From a virus: 34,307 bases of DNA. The translations under genes were made by a program, and so were the position numbers. The DNA lies in the IMG/VR virus record IMGVR_UViG_3300038450_000008, positions 1 through 34,307 of that record; one strand, written 5' to 3'. Below, in pieces: positions 5,775-12,304 of this stretch; within the stretch, counting starts at the first letter, position 1; each line of letters opens with the position of its first letter. The notes beneath the pieces are model-generated. The model was not told the origin of the DNA, did not search any database, and saw only the letters and a program-made list of their open reading frames with translations.

Positions 5775-5935
5775 GAAATAAACGGTGGAAAGAGGCTGTG
5801 CAGGAACCCACGTCAGAGAGTGCACCCACAGCAGACGCCTTAATACACGCCGATAGAAGTTACCGGCACTCGCCCTACAGGAGGATCAATGTGCGGTTCT
5901 TTACGCTGTCCATATCAACACTCATGGACGGGTAA
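5759..5935 (+). CDS. Possible small ORF overlapping hydrophobic peptide (58 aa)
   Basis: The frame starts at ATG 5759 inside the end of the previous ORF and reads MGRVLGNKRWKEAVQEPTSE, a soluble Arg/Ser-rich sequence ending LMDG. It overlaps the next gene (ATG 5889) by 47 nt and contains that gene's ribosome site. There is no clear site of its own, so it would need coupling to 5712-5774. Without it, 5775-5888 would be non-coding. Low confidence. Confidence 0.3.
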   Translation: MGRVLGNKRWKEAVQEPTSESAPTADALIHADRSYRHSPYRRINVRFFTLSISTLMDG

Positions 5936-6185
5936 TTGCAAGCTTGACCTGACAAGGCGAAGGCCGCCTAACGATGCGGCGTGTGCGGATGAGGAGGAGG
6001 GGGAAGATATGCCATTAGAAAAATGCACGTGGAAAAGAAGTGAAAGTCTTTGTCCAGACACTTACTGGGATGCCTCTTGCGGCGAGTCATTTATTTTGAC
6101 TGATGGAACGCCCAAAGAAAATAGCATGAACTATTGCCCGTTTTGTGGCGGCGAATTAATTGAAGCAGAAGACGAGGAGGAGTAG
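5889..6185 (+). CDS. Cys-rich zinc-ribbon protein (98 aa)
   Basis: ATG at 5889 is preceded by CAGGAGGATCA. The protein has an N-terminal Cys set (C2, C7, C17), an acidic stretch EEEGED (about 35-40), and a C-terminal zinc-ribbon-like part with C46, C55, C64 and YCPFCGGELIE (about 82-92). The acidic stretch is encoded by GGAGGAGGGGGAAG, itself an excellent ribosome site before an in-frame ATG at 6009, so a 58-aa short form may also be made. Function unknown. Confidence 0.65.
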   Translation: MCGSLRCPYQHSWTGNCKLDLTRRRPPNDAACADEEEGEDMPLEKCTWKRSESLCPDTYWDASCGESFILTDGTPKENSMNYCPFCGGELIEAEDEEE

Positions 6186-6187
6186 CC

Positions 6188-6382
6188 ATGAAAGACCACC
6201 TAAAGAGTGCGATAGCGTTTCTTGTGCTGGTGCTGTTCCTGATGCTGTTTGAGTTTTGGGTAATCGGCGTAATCTCGATACAGCGTGAGCGTGACAAGAG
6301 CTACTTAATGAAGGACGTAGTTAAACGTGGAAGTTTCTACTTTCAGGGCAACGTGCCAGTCAAGGTGAGGAGGCAAATATGA
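6188..6382 (+). CDS. Single-pass membrane protein (64 aa)
   Basis: ATG at 6188 follows GAGGAGGAGTAGCC. The sequence is MKDHLKSAIAF, then a long hydrophobic segment (about residues 8-30), then a basic cytoplasmic-type tail. It ends by overlapping the next ATG by 4 nt. The family is not recognised; an early membrane protein, possibly superinfection-related, is conceivable but unsupported. Confidence 0.6.
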   Translation: MKDHLKSAIAFLVLVLFLMLFEFWVIGVISIQRERDKSYLMKDVVKRGSFYFQGNVPVKVRRQI

Positions 6383-6720
6383 AGAAATTAACCTTTAAAC
6401 AAGCGGAGAAGTTGCACAAGGAACTGTGGGGATGGTTGGCGAAAACGGGGGATTCTGATAAAGAAGCTTGGCCGGGTTGGGTTTCTTACAATAAGGTTTA
6501 TGAGAACAATAATAACTGTTTTGCTTGTGCGTTAGTAAATAGAAGTGGGCGTAATTGCCACGATATGTGTCCGGTGAATTGGACAAAGTGTTATGACTAT
6601 GGCGATGATTGTCTGCAAGATGATAGCCCATTTTATAAATGGGACATTGCCAATACCGAAAAGACCCGCAAGAAGTACGCCGCAATCATCAGAGATTTAC
6701 CGTGGAGGAAGAAGCCATGA
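6379..6720 (+). CDS. Conserved-type phage hypothetical, Cys/Trp-rich (113 aa)
   Basis: The protein begins MKKLTFKQAEKLHKELWGWLA and carries WPGW, then CFAC (about 47-50), a C...MCPV stretch (about 59-65), C71 and C78, and ends IIRDLPWRKKP. The helix-Trp start, central cysteines and C-terminal DLPWK-like end are a pattern I associate with a phage hypothetical family of unknown function; this is from memory. GTGAGGAGGCAAAT is a strong ribosome site. It overlaps the next gene (ATGA at 6717). Confidence 0.65.
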   Translation: MKKLTFKQAEKLHKELWGWLAKTGDSDKEAWPGWVSYNKVYENNNNCFACALVNRSGRNCHDMCPVNWTKCYDYGDDCLQDDSPFYKWDIANTEKTRKKYAAIIRDLPWRKKP

Positions 6721-6911
6721 CCCCATGCGAATACGTACAATGCACGTATAGGGAAGATGATCAAGGTCTATGCTGTTTCGAGGGTAAAGAGGAATCATGC
6801 CCACTTTGGAAATCGTTTAGCACCAAAGCCAAGCAGAAGGACATTGAGAGCCACCGCATTACAAGAAAGGTTAGGTTGCCAGACATGAGTAAATTTGAAA
6901 GGGGGAAGTGA
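6717..6911 (+). CDS. Small Cys-rich protein (64 aa)
   Basis: The start at 6717 (MTPCEYVQC...) is chosen over the longer upstream frame because GTGGAGGAAGAAGCC lies just before it and it overlaps the previous stop by ATGA. It has C4, C9, CCF near 20-22 and C30, a pattern seen in very small metal-binding phage proteins, followed by a basic tail. It ends by TGATG overlap with the lipoprotein gene. Confidence 0.6.
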   Translation: MTPCEYVQCTYREDDQGLCCFEGKEESCPLWKSFSTKAKQKDIESHRITRKVRLPDMSKFERGK

Positions 6912-7244
6912 TGAAGCGAGTTATCCTACTTATTATTATGGTTCTCGTAGCATGGGGCTGTCACGCACCGGTTTATTGAATCGCTTATTAAGTCTGGTGC
7001 ACTTGATACGGAGAAGTTTCATTTTTATACAAAACAAGCAGAGTACACGTCTGTTACATATTCCGGCCATGAGTATAAGGTAATTTTTATCGAATGTTCG
7101 GCAAAGATAATCCCTTGTGACGAAAAACCGGAAGATGTTAAAAAAGAGGCATCAAAGGTTTTTCTAACAAGCATAAAAAAATATGAACGGCTTTACGAAG
7201 ATTTAAAAATATTTGGTGTTATCAAAGAAAGGAAAAAACCATGA
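6911..7244 (+). pseudogene. Lipoprotein gene disrupted by a +1 frameshift
   Basis: From ATG 6911 (after GGGGGAAGTG) the frame gives MKRVILLIIMVLVAWGCHAP, a lipoprotein signal with C17, and then stops at TGA 6977. The +1 frame is open from just before that stop to TGA 7242 and reads IESLIKSGALDTEKFHF..., a charged, clearly protein-like sequence of about 90 residues with two cysteines. That second part has no start or ribosome site. A one-base change near 6965-6976 would give a lipoprotein of about 110 aa. It may be a real inactivation, recoding or a sequencing error. The downstream gene overlaps its end by ATGA. Confidence 0.6.
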
Positions 7245-7399
7245 AAACAACACGGCTCAACGTCATAGACCTTTTGATTATGCGATATCTATTAAAATTC
7301 CCGATAAAGGCGAAGACAATCGTCAAGCGGATATTCGAGGGTCAACATTTACACGGGAATCCACGGAGGAGGATTAAAAATGATATTAAAGAAAGCTGA
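7241..7399 (+). CDS. Small basic protein (52 aa)
   Basis: ATG at 7241 overlaps the end of the lipoprotein frame (ATGA) and follows GAAAGGAAAAAACC. The sequence MKTTRLNVIDLLIMRYLLKF then KAKTIVKRIF is helical and very basic. The last 20 nt overlap the start of the ATPase gene, whose ribosome site GGAGGAGG lies inside this ORF. A DNA-binding role is possible; no family is recognised. Confidence 0.5.
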   Translation: MKTTRLNVIDLLIMRYLLKFPIKAKTIVKRIFEGQHLHGNPRRRIKNDIKES

Positions 7400-8546
7400 G
7401 AGTACTATGGCATATTTTAAGGCAGGGATATTGGGGTTTCCGGGAAGTGGTAAAACCTATACGGCAACGCTTCTTGCAATCGGAATTGGTGAAGCCGTGA
7501 AGAATAAGAAGGTAGCCTATTTCGATACAGAAACCGGGAGCGACTTTCTTTTGCCGATGCTTAGGGGTAAGGGGTTTGAGAGCTTTCAGGTGAAGTCAAG
7601 GTCGTTCACGGATTTGCTTGAAACCCTTAAAGACTGTGAGAAGGAAAACATACCCATCTTGATTATAGACAGCATCACCCACGTATGGCGTGATCTGTGC
7701 GATGCCTATGATAAGAAGCTCCAAAGGCGAGGTCGCTTGCAGTTTCAAGACTGGGCAATTATCAAGGGCGAATGGAAACTCTACACAGACCTTTTTATTA
7801 ATTCACGGATACACATTATCGCTTGTGGGCGTGCCGGATACGAGTATGACTATGACTTTAATGAGGATGGTACAAAGGATTTAATCAAGACCGCTACCCG
7901 GATGAAGGTCGAAAGTGAATTTGCTTTTGAACCTTCTCTTGTGATCGAAATGGAACGCACCAGCGAGGGCAGGGAAGAATTAAAAGAACATCTTGGCAAG
8001 ACAGATCGCAAAAGCAAAGAAATGAAGCAGACGCACAAACCCACAGCCGGGAGCAAGTGGATTCACCGGGCGTATGTTCTTAAAGACAGGACAGACACGC
8101 TTAATGGTGAGGTTTTTGACTACCCCGTATTTGACAATTTCTTGCCACACTTTAAGGCTCTCAATATCGGCGGGGAACAGCTCGGCGTGGATACTACCCG
8201 CACCTCAGAAGATCGTTTCAATAAAGAGGGTAAGCCACAATGGAAAATCATTGAAGAACAGAAACAGATTGTCCTTGAAGAAATCAAAGGCGAGTATGAA
8301 AAGAACCTGCCCGGCTCTACGGATAAGGTTAAAAAAGCCCGCGTGATACTTGCGGAGAAAATGTTTGGCACAACATCATGGACAGCAACAGAGGGCAAAT
8401 CTTTAGAAGACCTACGGCGAGGATTAAAGCGAATGAGGGTTATCTTTACCGTACCAGAGAACACACCCGACAATATTGCATTGGGTAAGATAGCCGAACC
8501 ACCCGACGAAGACGTGCAAGAGTCGCTGTTAGAGAAGCATAGTTAG
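7380..8546 (+). CDS. RecA-like ATPase (AAA_24 / Sak4-type)
   Basis: A 388-residue nucleotide-binding protein with P-loop GFPGSGKT at 19-26, KVAYFDTETG near 44-53 and Walker B PILIIDSIT at 92-100 (D97), followed by a basic helical C-terminal half. This matches the phage AAA_24/Sak4 group, short RecA-like ATPases that assist single-strand annealing and recombination. The start at 7380 has GGAGGAGGATTAAAA; an internal ATG (7407) lacks such a site. Together with RusA and the primase it suggests recombination-linked replication. The C-terminal 130 residues are not recognised. Confidence 0.78.
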   Translation: MILKKAESTMAYFKAGILGFPGSGKTYTATLLAIGIGEAVKNKKVAYFDTETGSDFLLPMLRGKGFESFQVKSRSFTDLLETLKDCEKENIPILIIDSITHVWRDLCDAYDKKLQRRGRLQFQDWAIIKGEWKLYTDLFINSRIHIIACGRAGYEYDYDFNEDGTKDLIKTATRMKVESEFAFEPSLVIEMERTSEGREELKEHLGKTDRKSKEMKQTHKPTAGSKWIHRAYVLKDRTDTLNGEVFDYPVFDNFLPHFKALNIGGEQLGVDTTRTSEDRFNKEGKPQWKIIEEQKQIVLEEIKGEYEKNLPGSTDKVKKARVILAEKMFGTTSWTATEGKSLEDLRRGLKRMRVIFTVPENTPDNIALGKIAEPPDEDVQESLLEKHS

Positions 8547-8559
8547 CACAGGAGGCATT

Positions 8560-8610
8560 ATGGACGAGCAAGGGCGGAAGGGGGAGTGTGATGCCATCAA
8601 TAGAAGCTGA
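8560..8610 (+). CDS. Very short ORF after ATPase gene (16 aa)
   Basis: ACAGGAGGCATT before ATG 8560 is one of the best ribosome sites here, yet the frame MDEQGRKGECDAINRS stops after 16 codons. It overlaps the start of the broken ORF at 8591 in another frame. It may be the real start of that broken gene, joined by a -1 change, or a coupling leader. Confidence 0.35.
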   Translation: MDEQGRKGECDAINRS

Positions 8611-8813
8611 ATTTTGAGTACCGAGGTCAACACTACTTTATCAACAAGAAGGGGCAGCAGTATTCACCGGAAAAGCTCCTGGAACTGCAACAAGAGCTAT
8701 AGAATGAAGCCGTCAATACGTCCTTCCAGGCCGTTCTACAGGCTTTTAAGGAAGCCGATTGCGGGGACTATTTCGGCACAGAAGGATGGAGACACAAGGT
8801 AGGACTTGATTAA
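8591..8813 (+). pseudogene. Broken gene: +1 shift at a T run plus in-frame amber codon
   Basis: From ATG 8591 (GGGGGAGTGTG upstream) the frame is MPSIEAEF then TGA (8615). Removing one T from the TTTT run gives a seamless MPSIEAEFEYRGQHYFINKK..., ending LLELQQEL at TAG 8700. The same frame then continues without any start codon as NEAVNTSFQAVLQAF... to GTEGWRHKVGLD and TAA 8811. Both downstream parts look like real protein. The simplest view is one gene of about 73 codons carrying a frameshift and an amber. TAG is a normal stop elsewhere in the window (for example at 6185 and 8546). Function unknown. Confidence 0.55.
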
Positions 8814-8823
8814 CGGAGGAGTG

Positions 8824-9018
8824 ATGAAAGATAAGTTAAGCGAAGTATCTGAAATGCACAACAAGGAACAGCATCTAAAAAGACTTAGGGAAAAATATAA
8901 TGAGCTGATTTTCGCAGTTGTTAAAAAGTATCCTAACGAAACTCGTCACGAAACGGCATTGCGATATATTAAACAAGCAGAAAGCGATACCACTGAAAAC
9001 GCGAAACAGCCTAAATAG
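8824..9018 (+). CDS. Small charged protein (64 aa)
   Basis: ATG at 8824 follows ACGGAGGAGTG. The frame is open 18 nt further upstream, but that codon sits before the ribosome site. The product is a charged helical protein (LKRLREKYNELIFAVVKKYP, then RHETALRYIKQAES). No family is recognised. It lies in the run of small early genes. Confidence 0.6.
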   Translation: MKDKLSEVSEMHNKEQHLKRLREKYNELIFAVVKKYPNETRHETALRYIKQAESDTTENAKQPK

Positions 9019-9030
9019 CGGAGGGCAACA

Positions 9031-9135
9031 ATGAATGAATCTGACTGCAAGCTACTCACGACTTTCCTTGGAGAGTGCTGGCATGAAAGCAAGGGCAAGC
9101 CTCGACCAGTTACTGGATTATTAATAGAGTGGTAG
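9031..9135 (+). CDS. Small protein (34 aa)
   Basis: GCGGAGGGCAACA precedes ATG 9031. The sequence starts MNESDCKLLTTFLGECWHE and ends VTGLLIEW. Residues 6-19 resemble the start of phage proteins in which a CWHE is followed by a zinc-binding core, so this could be the truncated front of a longer ancestor. No continuation is visible in other frames before the RNA ligase gene. Confidence 0.45.
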   Translation: MNESDCKLLTTFLGECWHESKGKPRPVTGLLIEW

Positions 9136-9162
9136 CCTAACCCCACGGAGGAGGGAGCGAAT

Positions 9163-9789
9163 ATGGAATATCATAAAATAGAAACATTGTTTGAAAGGGA
9201 CGAAAAGACGTTCAAGGTTTTTCCTGATAGACTTCGCAATCCTGTCTATGGGATTTTCAAGAGTTGGCAGTTTACGGAGAAGATTGACGGTACAAATATC
9301 CGCATCATTTGGCAGGACGGAAAAATGACTTTTGGCGGCAAGACAGACAAGGCACAGCTTCACGCCGACTTGATTAAATATCTCTATGAAATGGTAAAGC
9401 CCGAAAAGTTGCAAGAAATATTCCCCGACTGCCCTGCCGTGATTTATGGAGAAGGTTATGGTGCGGGAATCCAAAAGGGCGGTGGGGCTTATAGCAAGAC
9501 AAAGCAATTCATTGTCTTTGATGTTCTTGTTGATAATAAATGGTGGTTGAGTTGGGAGAATACTTGTGACGTTGCCGCAAAACTCGGACTTAAAACAGTT
9601 CCCTTCATCGGTAATATGACCCTTGAGGACGGAATTGAATTAGTCCGACATGGATTTTCTTCTTTGCTTGCCACAGAACAGACAGGCGAAAACCATCCGG
9701 CAGAGGGCATTGTCGGCAGAACCGTAGAAACCCTTTTTGACAAGAAGGGGCATCGAATAATTATCAAATTAAAGACAAAGGATTTTTAA
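9163..9789 (+). CDS. RNA ligase (nucleotidyltransferase family, T4 Rnl2-like core)
   Basis: A 208-residue ligase core with the nucleotidyltransferase motifs in order: motif I EKIDGTNIRI with adenylated K40, motif III YGEGYG with E97, motif IIIa QFIVFDVLV near 115-123, motif IV EGIVGR with E181, and motif V IIKLKTKDF at the C-terminus (K202/K204). It lacks a C-terminal accessory domain, so the final lysines end the protein. It would seal 5'-PO4/3'-OH RNA ends, and the kinase/phosphatase at 2349-3101 can generate exactly those ends. CACGGAGGAGGG is the ribosome site. DNA or RNA-DNA hybrids are alternative substrates. Confidence 0.85.
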   Translation: MEYHKIETLFERDEKTFKVFPDRLRNPVYGIFKSWQFTEKIDGTNIRIIWQDGKMTFGGKTDKAQLHADLIKYLYEMVKPEKLQEIFPDCPAVIYGEGYGAGIQKGGGAYSKTKQFIVFDVLVDNKWWLSWENTCDVAAKLGLKTVPFIGNMTLEDGIELVRHGFSSLLATEQTGENHPAEGIVGRTVETLFDKKGHRIIIKLKTKDF

Positions 9790-9798
9790 GGAGCCGAC

Positions 9799-9984
9799 AT
9801 GACAGATAGGGAGTTGGTGAAGAAAAGAAAGTGTGCTGGTATCCGTTCATCATGGCCGTGGAAGGGTTATCCTTGCGGGGCTTTTGGTAAATATCTGTTT
9901 AGGGAAAAGTGGTATTGCGGAACACACTTCGCCGTTGCTACAAAAAGGGAGTTGACAGAGCTACAGGAAGGAAAGGAGAAATAA
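9799..9984 (+). CDS. Small basic Cys-containing protein (61 aa)
   Basis: AAGGAGCCGAC precedes ATG 9799. It is a basic 61-residue protein with C12, C26, C40 and H43 (KCAGIRSSW, YPCGAFG, WYCGTHF), a plausible Cx13Cx13CxxH zinc site. It follows the RNA ligase by 9 nt and overlaps the next ATG by TAATG. No family is recognised. Confidence 0.6.
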   Translation: MTDRELVKKRKCAGIRSSWPWKGYPCGAFGKYLFREKWYCGTHFAVATKRELTELQEGKEK

Positions 9985-10226
9985 TGAAGGCTAAACAAAC
10001 ACAGAGGGGCTTTATTGTTGTTACACATGATACCTATGCCAATGAGCCTATAGAAGAAAGGTTAATTCAAGAATCATCCGCCATAGGAGATTATAAAGAC
10101 TCTTGGCTTCATCCAGGCAGTAGTGCGTTGTGGATAGGAAAAGACCATCACCTAAATCGTGAGGAGGTTCAAGAATTGATAGAACGGATGCAATACTGGC
10201 TTAATAACAAAAGATTGAAACTGTAA
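9984..10226 (+). CDS. Hypothetical protein (80 aa)
   Basis: The start at 9984 is preferred over the longer frame because GGAAAGGAGAAATA precedes it. The sequence MKAKQTQRGFIVVTHDTYAN has a beta-rich front, and the rear is a helix, LNREEVQELIERMQYWLNNK. The pattern WLHPGSSALWIG followed by an E-rich helix recurs in small phage hypotheticals of unknown function. Confidence 0.6.
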   Translation: MKAKQTQRGFIVVTHDTYANEPIEERLIQESSAIGDYKDSWLHPGSSALWIGKDHHLNREEVQELIERMQYWLNNKRLKL

Positions 10227-10269
10227 CTTTGCCCAGTTGGGAAAGGAGGAGGCGGAGGGGGGGATTAGG

Positions 10270-10479
10270 ATGAAAGTTGACGTTAAAATATTCTTGAAAG
10301 ATAAGAGGTTCTTCGTGTATGAGGGTGCTGAAGGTTGTGGCTACGATGGGCCTCTTATTTGGGTAAAGGATAGTGATGGGGTGAATCACTGCTACCCATT
10401 AGTTGATGTAGAAAAATATGAATGGAGGGAGGTTATAACTGCTTATGAAAATCCAACAAAATCAAAAGAAATCGGTTAA
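10270..10479 (+). CDS. Hypothetical protein (69 aa)
   Basis: ATG at 10270 follows GGAGGGGGGGATTAGG; the frame is open upstream, but that would translate the ribosome site. The product, MKVDVKIFLKDKRFFVYEGA..., is beta-rich with one CGYDG loop and ends VDVEKYEWREV. A hairpin and a new promoter follow at its stop codon. No family is recognised. Confidence 0.55.
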   Translation: MKVDVKIFLKDKRFFVYEGAEGCGYDGPLIWVKDSDGVNHCYPLVDVEKYEWREVITAYENPTKSKEIG

Positions 10480-10514
10480 AATCACTTGCTTTTTAACCAG
10501 AAATAGTGTATACT
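10474..10514 (+). promoter_or_regulatory. Hairpin and internal promoter ahead of the PP-loop gene pair
   Basis: GGTTAAAA (10474-10481) and TTTTAACC (10491-10498) form a perfect 8-bp inverted repeat over the preceding stop codon. Inside it, TTGCTT (10486-10491), a 17-bp spacer and TATACT (10509-10514) give a plausible sigma70 promoter, so the repeat may be an operator across the -35 as well as a weak terminator. TAAGGAG follows, before ATG 10528. Confidence 0.45.
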
Positions 10515-10527
10515 TAAGGAGTGAAAT

Positions 10528-10695
10528 ATGAAAGTCATCAACGTAACGAAAGAGTATTTCCAGACAGAGGACGAGGAGGTTTATTTCTTCGAGCCTTTGG
10601 AAAAAGAAATATCCGTTGAGGATATGCAGAAGATTATGGATGCAAACGAGAAATTAGTTAAAGAGGTAAAACATGAGTGTTATAGTAGCAATTAG
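10528..10695 (+). CDS. Small acidic protein preceding PP-loop gene (55 aa)
   Basis: TAAGGAGTGAAAT precedes ATG 10528. The product is acidic and helical (MKVINVTKEYFQTEDEEVYF, then ISVEDMQKIMDANEKLVKEV). It overlaps the PP-loop gene by 23 nt, implying co-translation. It may be a partner of the next protein; unrecognised. Confidence 0.55.
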   Translation: MKVINVTKEYFQTEDEEVYFFEPLEKEISVEDMQKIMDANEKLVKEVKHECYSSN

Positions 10696-11446
10696 TGGCG
10701 GAAAGGCTTCGGCTTGGTGCGCAGACTGGGCATTGAAGCAGTATCCAAAAGGAGAGGTCATTTTGTATTTCAATGATACAAAATGGGAACATGCAGACCT
10801 ATGTCGTTTCCTTGATGACCTTTCAAAACACTTTAATCACCCCATCACTTTCGATTCGGATGGAAGAAGTCCAGAGGCATTGTTTCAGGACAACAATGCC
10901 TTGGCAAATAATCGTATGCCTTTTTGCTCTCGCATCTTAAAAGCAGAACGACTGCAAAAGTTCTACAAAGATGGAGATACGCTTGTATTTGGTATCGGTG
11001 CTGATGAGCCATATAGAGCAAACAGAATTGTCGGAGTTTATCAAACTGTTGCCGTAAAAACTGGAAAATACCCTAAGTTGAATTTTCCTCTCATCGAGGA
11101 GAACACAACAAAACAGCAGATTGACGACTTCTTAAAAGCAGCAAACATTCAAGAACCACTCCTCTACAGATTGGGATTTCTACATAATAACTGTTCTGGG
11201 GGGTGTGTTCGTGCAGGGAAAAAACAGTGGAAACTACTTTTTGAGAAACTTCCAGAAGTCTATGCGGAACGAGAACGAGTAGAGAGGGAAATGAGAGAAT
11301 ATCTTGGTAAAGATATTTCATTCTTCAAAGATGAAACTCTTGAGGCGTTTCGTGGGCGGATAGAACGAGGGGAGTTGTCATCATATTATGACACGGATGA
11401 TGAAAAAGAAACAGAGTGTATTGGCATTTGTTCGAGTATCGCATGA
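10673..11446 (+). CDS. PAPS-reductase-like PP-loop protein with cysteine set
   Basis: A 257-residue member of the PAPS reductase/DndC adenine nucleotide alpha-hydrolase superfamily. The PP-loop SGGKAS at 8-13 has Ala where Asp is usual, LYFNDTKWEH near 31-40 is the second motif, and FGIGADEPYR near 106-115. Five cysteines are placed as possible Fe-S ligands: C85, C174/C178 (NNCSGGCVRAGK) and C249/C253 near the end. Such proteins activate or transfer sulfur, or modify nucleotides. Phage copies are common but poorly characterised; nucleic-acid thiolation or phosphorothioate chemistry is one possibility. No DndB/D/E partner is seen here. Confidence 0.75.
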   Translation: MSVIVAISGGKASAWCADWALKQYPKGEVILYFNDTKWEHADLCRFLDDLSKHFNHPITFDSDGRSPEALFQDNNALANNRMPFCSRILKAERLQKFYKDGDTLVFGIGADEPYRANRIVGVYQTVAVKTGKYPKLNFPLIEENTTKQQIDDFLKAANIQEPLLYRLGFLHNNCSGGCVRAGKKQWKLLFEKLPEVYAERERVEREMREYLGKDISFFKDETLEAFRGRIERGELSSYYDTDDEKETECIGICSSIA

Positions 11447-11520
11447 AAATCTATAAAATCACAGAAGCAAGCGATTATCTTATGGAATTTGAAAAGGAGG
11501 TTAAAGATGTATCGGCCTGA
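11443..11520 (+). CDS. Micro-ORF coupled to PP-loop gene (25 aa)
   Basis: ATG 11443 overlaps the previous stop (ATGA). It encodes MKIYKITEASDYLMEFEKEV + KDVSA. It contains the AAAGGAGG ribosome site of the next gene and overlaps that gene's start, so it may work as a coupling peptide. Confidence 0.4.
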   Translation: MKIYKITEASDYLMEFEKEVKDVSA

Positions 11521-11830
11521 TGCTGTACGTCCAAAATTTCCATTCAGATATGTTCTGATTATTCTTGTGTGCCTGATAAGTTTGGGTCTATTGTGGTACG
11601 ATCAGAATGAGTTTGATAAGGCCATGTTAATGCCGATGAAACGGACGGCTTATTCCAAAACGAGCTATTCAAGTGGATGGTATGTTACTGCAACAGGCGG
11701 GGGCGGTGGAGGCGGCGGAGGGTATACTGTTACGGGAGGCGGTGGAGCAAGCTATCATTCAAGGGGCTATAACGAAAATAATTGTTATGTTACATTTGTC
11801 GGTAAAATGGCAACTACCGTATGTAACTAA
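11507..11830 (+). CDS. Membrane-anchored glycine-rich protein (107 aa)
   Basis: ATG 11507 follows AAAAGGAGGTTAAAG; an earlier in-frame ATG would translate that site. Residues 1-17 are basic, about 18-34 form a membrane segment (YVLIILVCLISLGLLWY), and the rest would be periplasmic: SSGWYVTATGG, a run of nine glycines, a second Gly block and a C-terminal part with two Cys. The SGWY plus Gly-run feature recurs in the secreted Gly-rich protein at 13528-14643. It is the last gene of the rightward operon, ending flush against the endolysin gene. A role at the host envelope is inferred. Confidence 0.65.
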   Translation: MYRPDAVRPKFPFRYVLIILVCLISLGLLWYDQNEFDKAMLMPMKRTAYSKTSYSSGWYVTATGGGGGGGGGYTVTGGGGASYHSRGYNENNCYVTFVGKMATTVCN

Positions 11831-11850
11831 TCACGCAAAAAAACTGTGAT
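11830..11850. terminator. Small hairpin at convergent gene ends
   Basis: ATCAC (11830-11834) and GTGAT (11846-11850) flank an A7-containing loop at the junction where the rightward operon and the late leftward operon meet with no spacer. The 5-bp stem is weak, so termination here is only suggested. Confidence 0.25.
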
Positions 11851-12304
11851 GCCCTATCTTCTTGACTACCTTCAGCCCATGATCTAACCACTTTTGCATT
11901 GTAGGATACGCCGTTGAGGGATTCAAATATTGACAACATTTCACGGCGTGAAGGTCAGGGTCACGCGGTATCGTTCCGTTATTCAATCCCTTCGCTATAT
12001 CAAAGCACTCCTGCAAAGGCACATTCTTGGCGATCTCAACATCGAAATCATCAGCCAATGCTACGCACTTTTCATAGTATGCCTGACCCGCTTCCGGCAT
12101 AGTCCATGAAAATTGCCATGGCTTCAAGATAACTTCCTGTATGGTCTTTCCTTCCCAATCGTGCCTATCCACACGTTCAAGAATAACCGTTCCCACGGCT
12201 ACCCTGCCTTCGTATGGCTCACCCGCCGCTTCACAGTAGATGCACAAGCCCATTAGCTGATTATCCTGCAAGGCTTGAAATATAGGTATGTCAGCGTATT
12301 TCAT
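11831..12304 (-). CDS. SleB-type cell wall hydrolase (endolysin)
   Basis: A 157-residue protein matching the Hydrolase_2/SleB family: LMGLCIYCEAAGEPYEGRVA (about 17-36) holds the catalytic Glu (E25) and the typical GEA-x-GE-like loop, followed by VAVGTVILERV and, further on, WQFSW (about 63-67) and DPDLHAVKCCQYL. It cuts peptidoglycan glycan strands. There is no signal peptide, so it would reach the wall through a holin-type lesion. It is the last gene of the late operon, overlapping the coiled-coil membrane gene by 4 nt. Confidence 0.82.
   Translation of the reverse strand: MKYADIPIFQALQDNQLMGLCIYCEAAGEPYEGRVAVGTVILERVDRHDWEGKTIQEVILKPWQFSWTMPEAGQAYYEKCVALADDFDVEIAKNVPLQECFDIAKGLNNGTIPRDPDLHAVKCCQYLNPSTAYPTMQKWLDHGLKVVKKIGHHSFFA

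Noticed and set aside
8591-8813. General reassignment of TAG in this phage
   Set aside because: TAG ends many well-bounded genes here, with ribosome sites and new starts right after (for example 6183-6185 and 8544-8546), so a phage-wide code change is unlikely.
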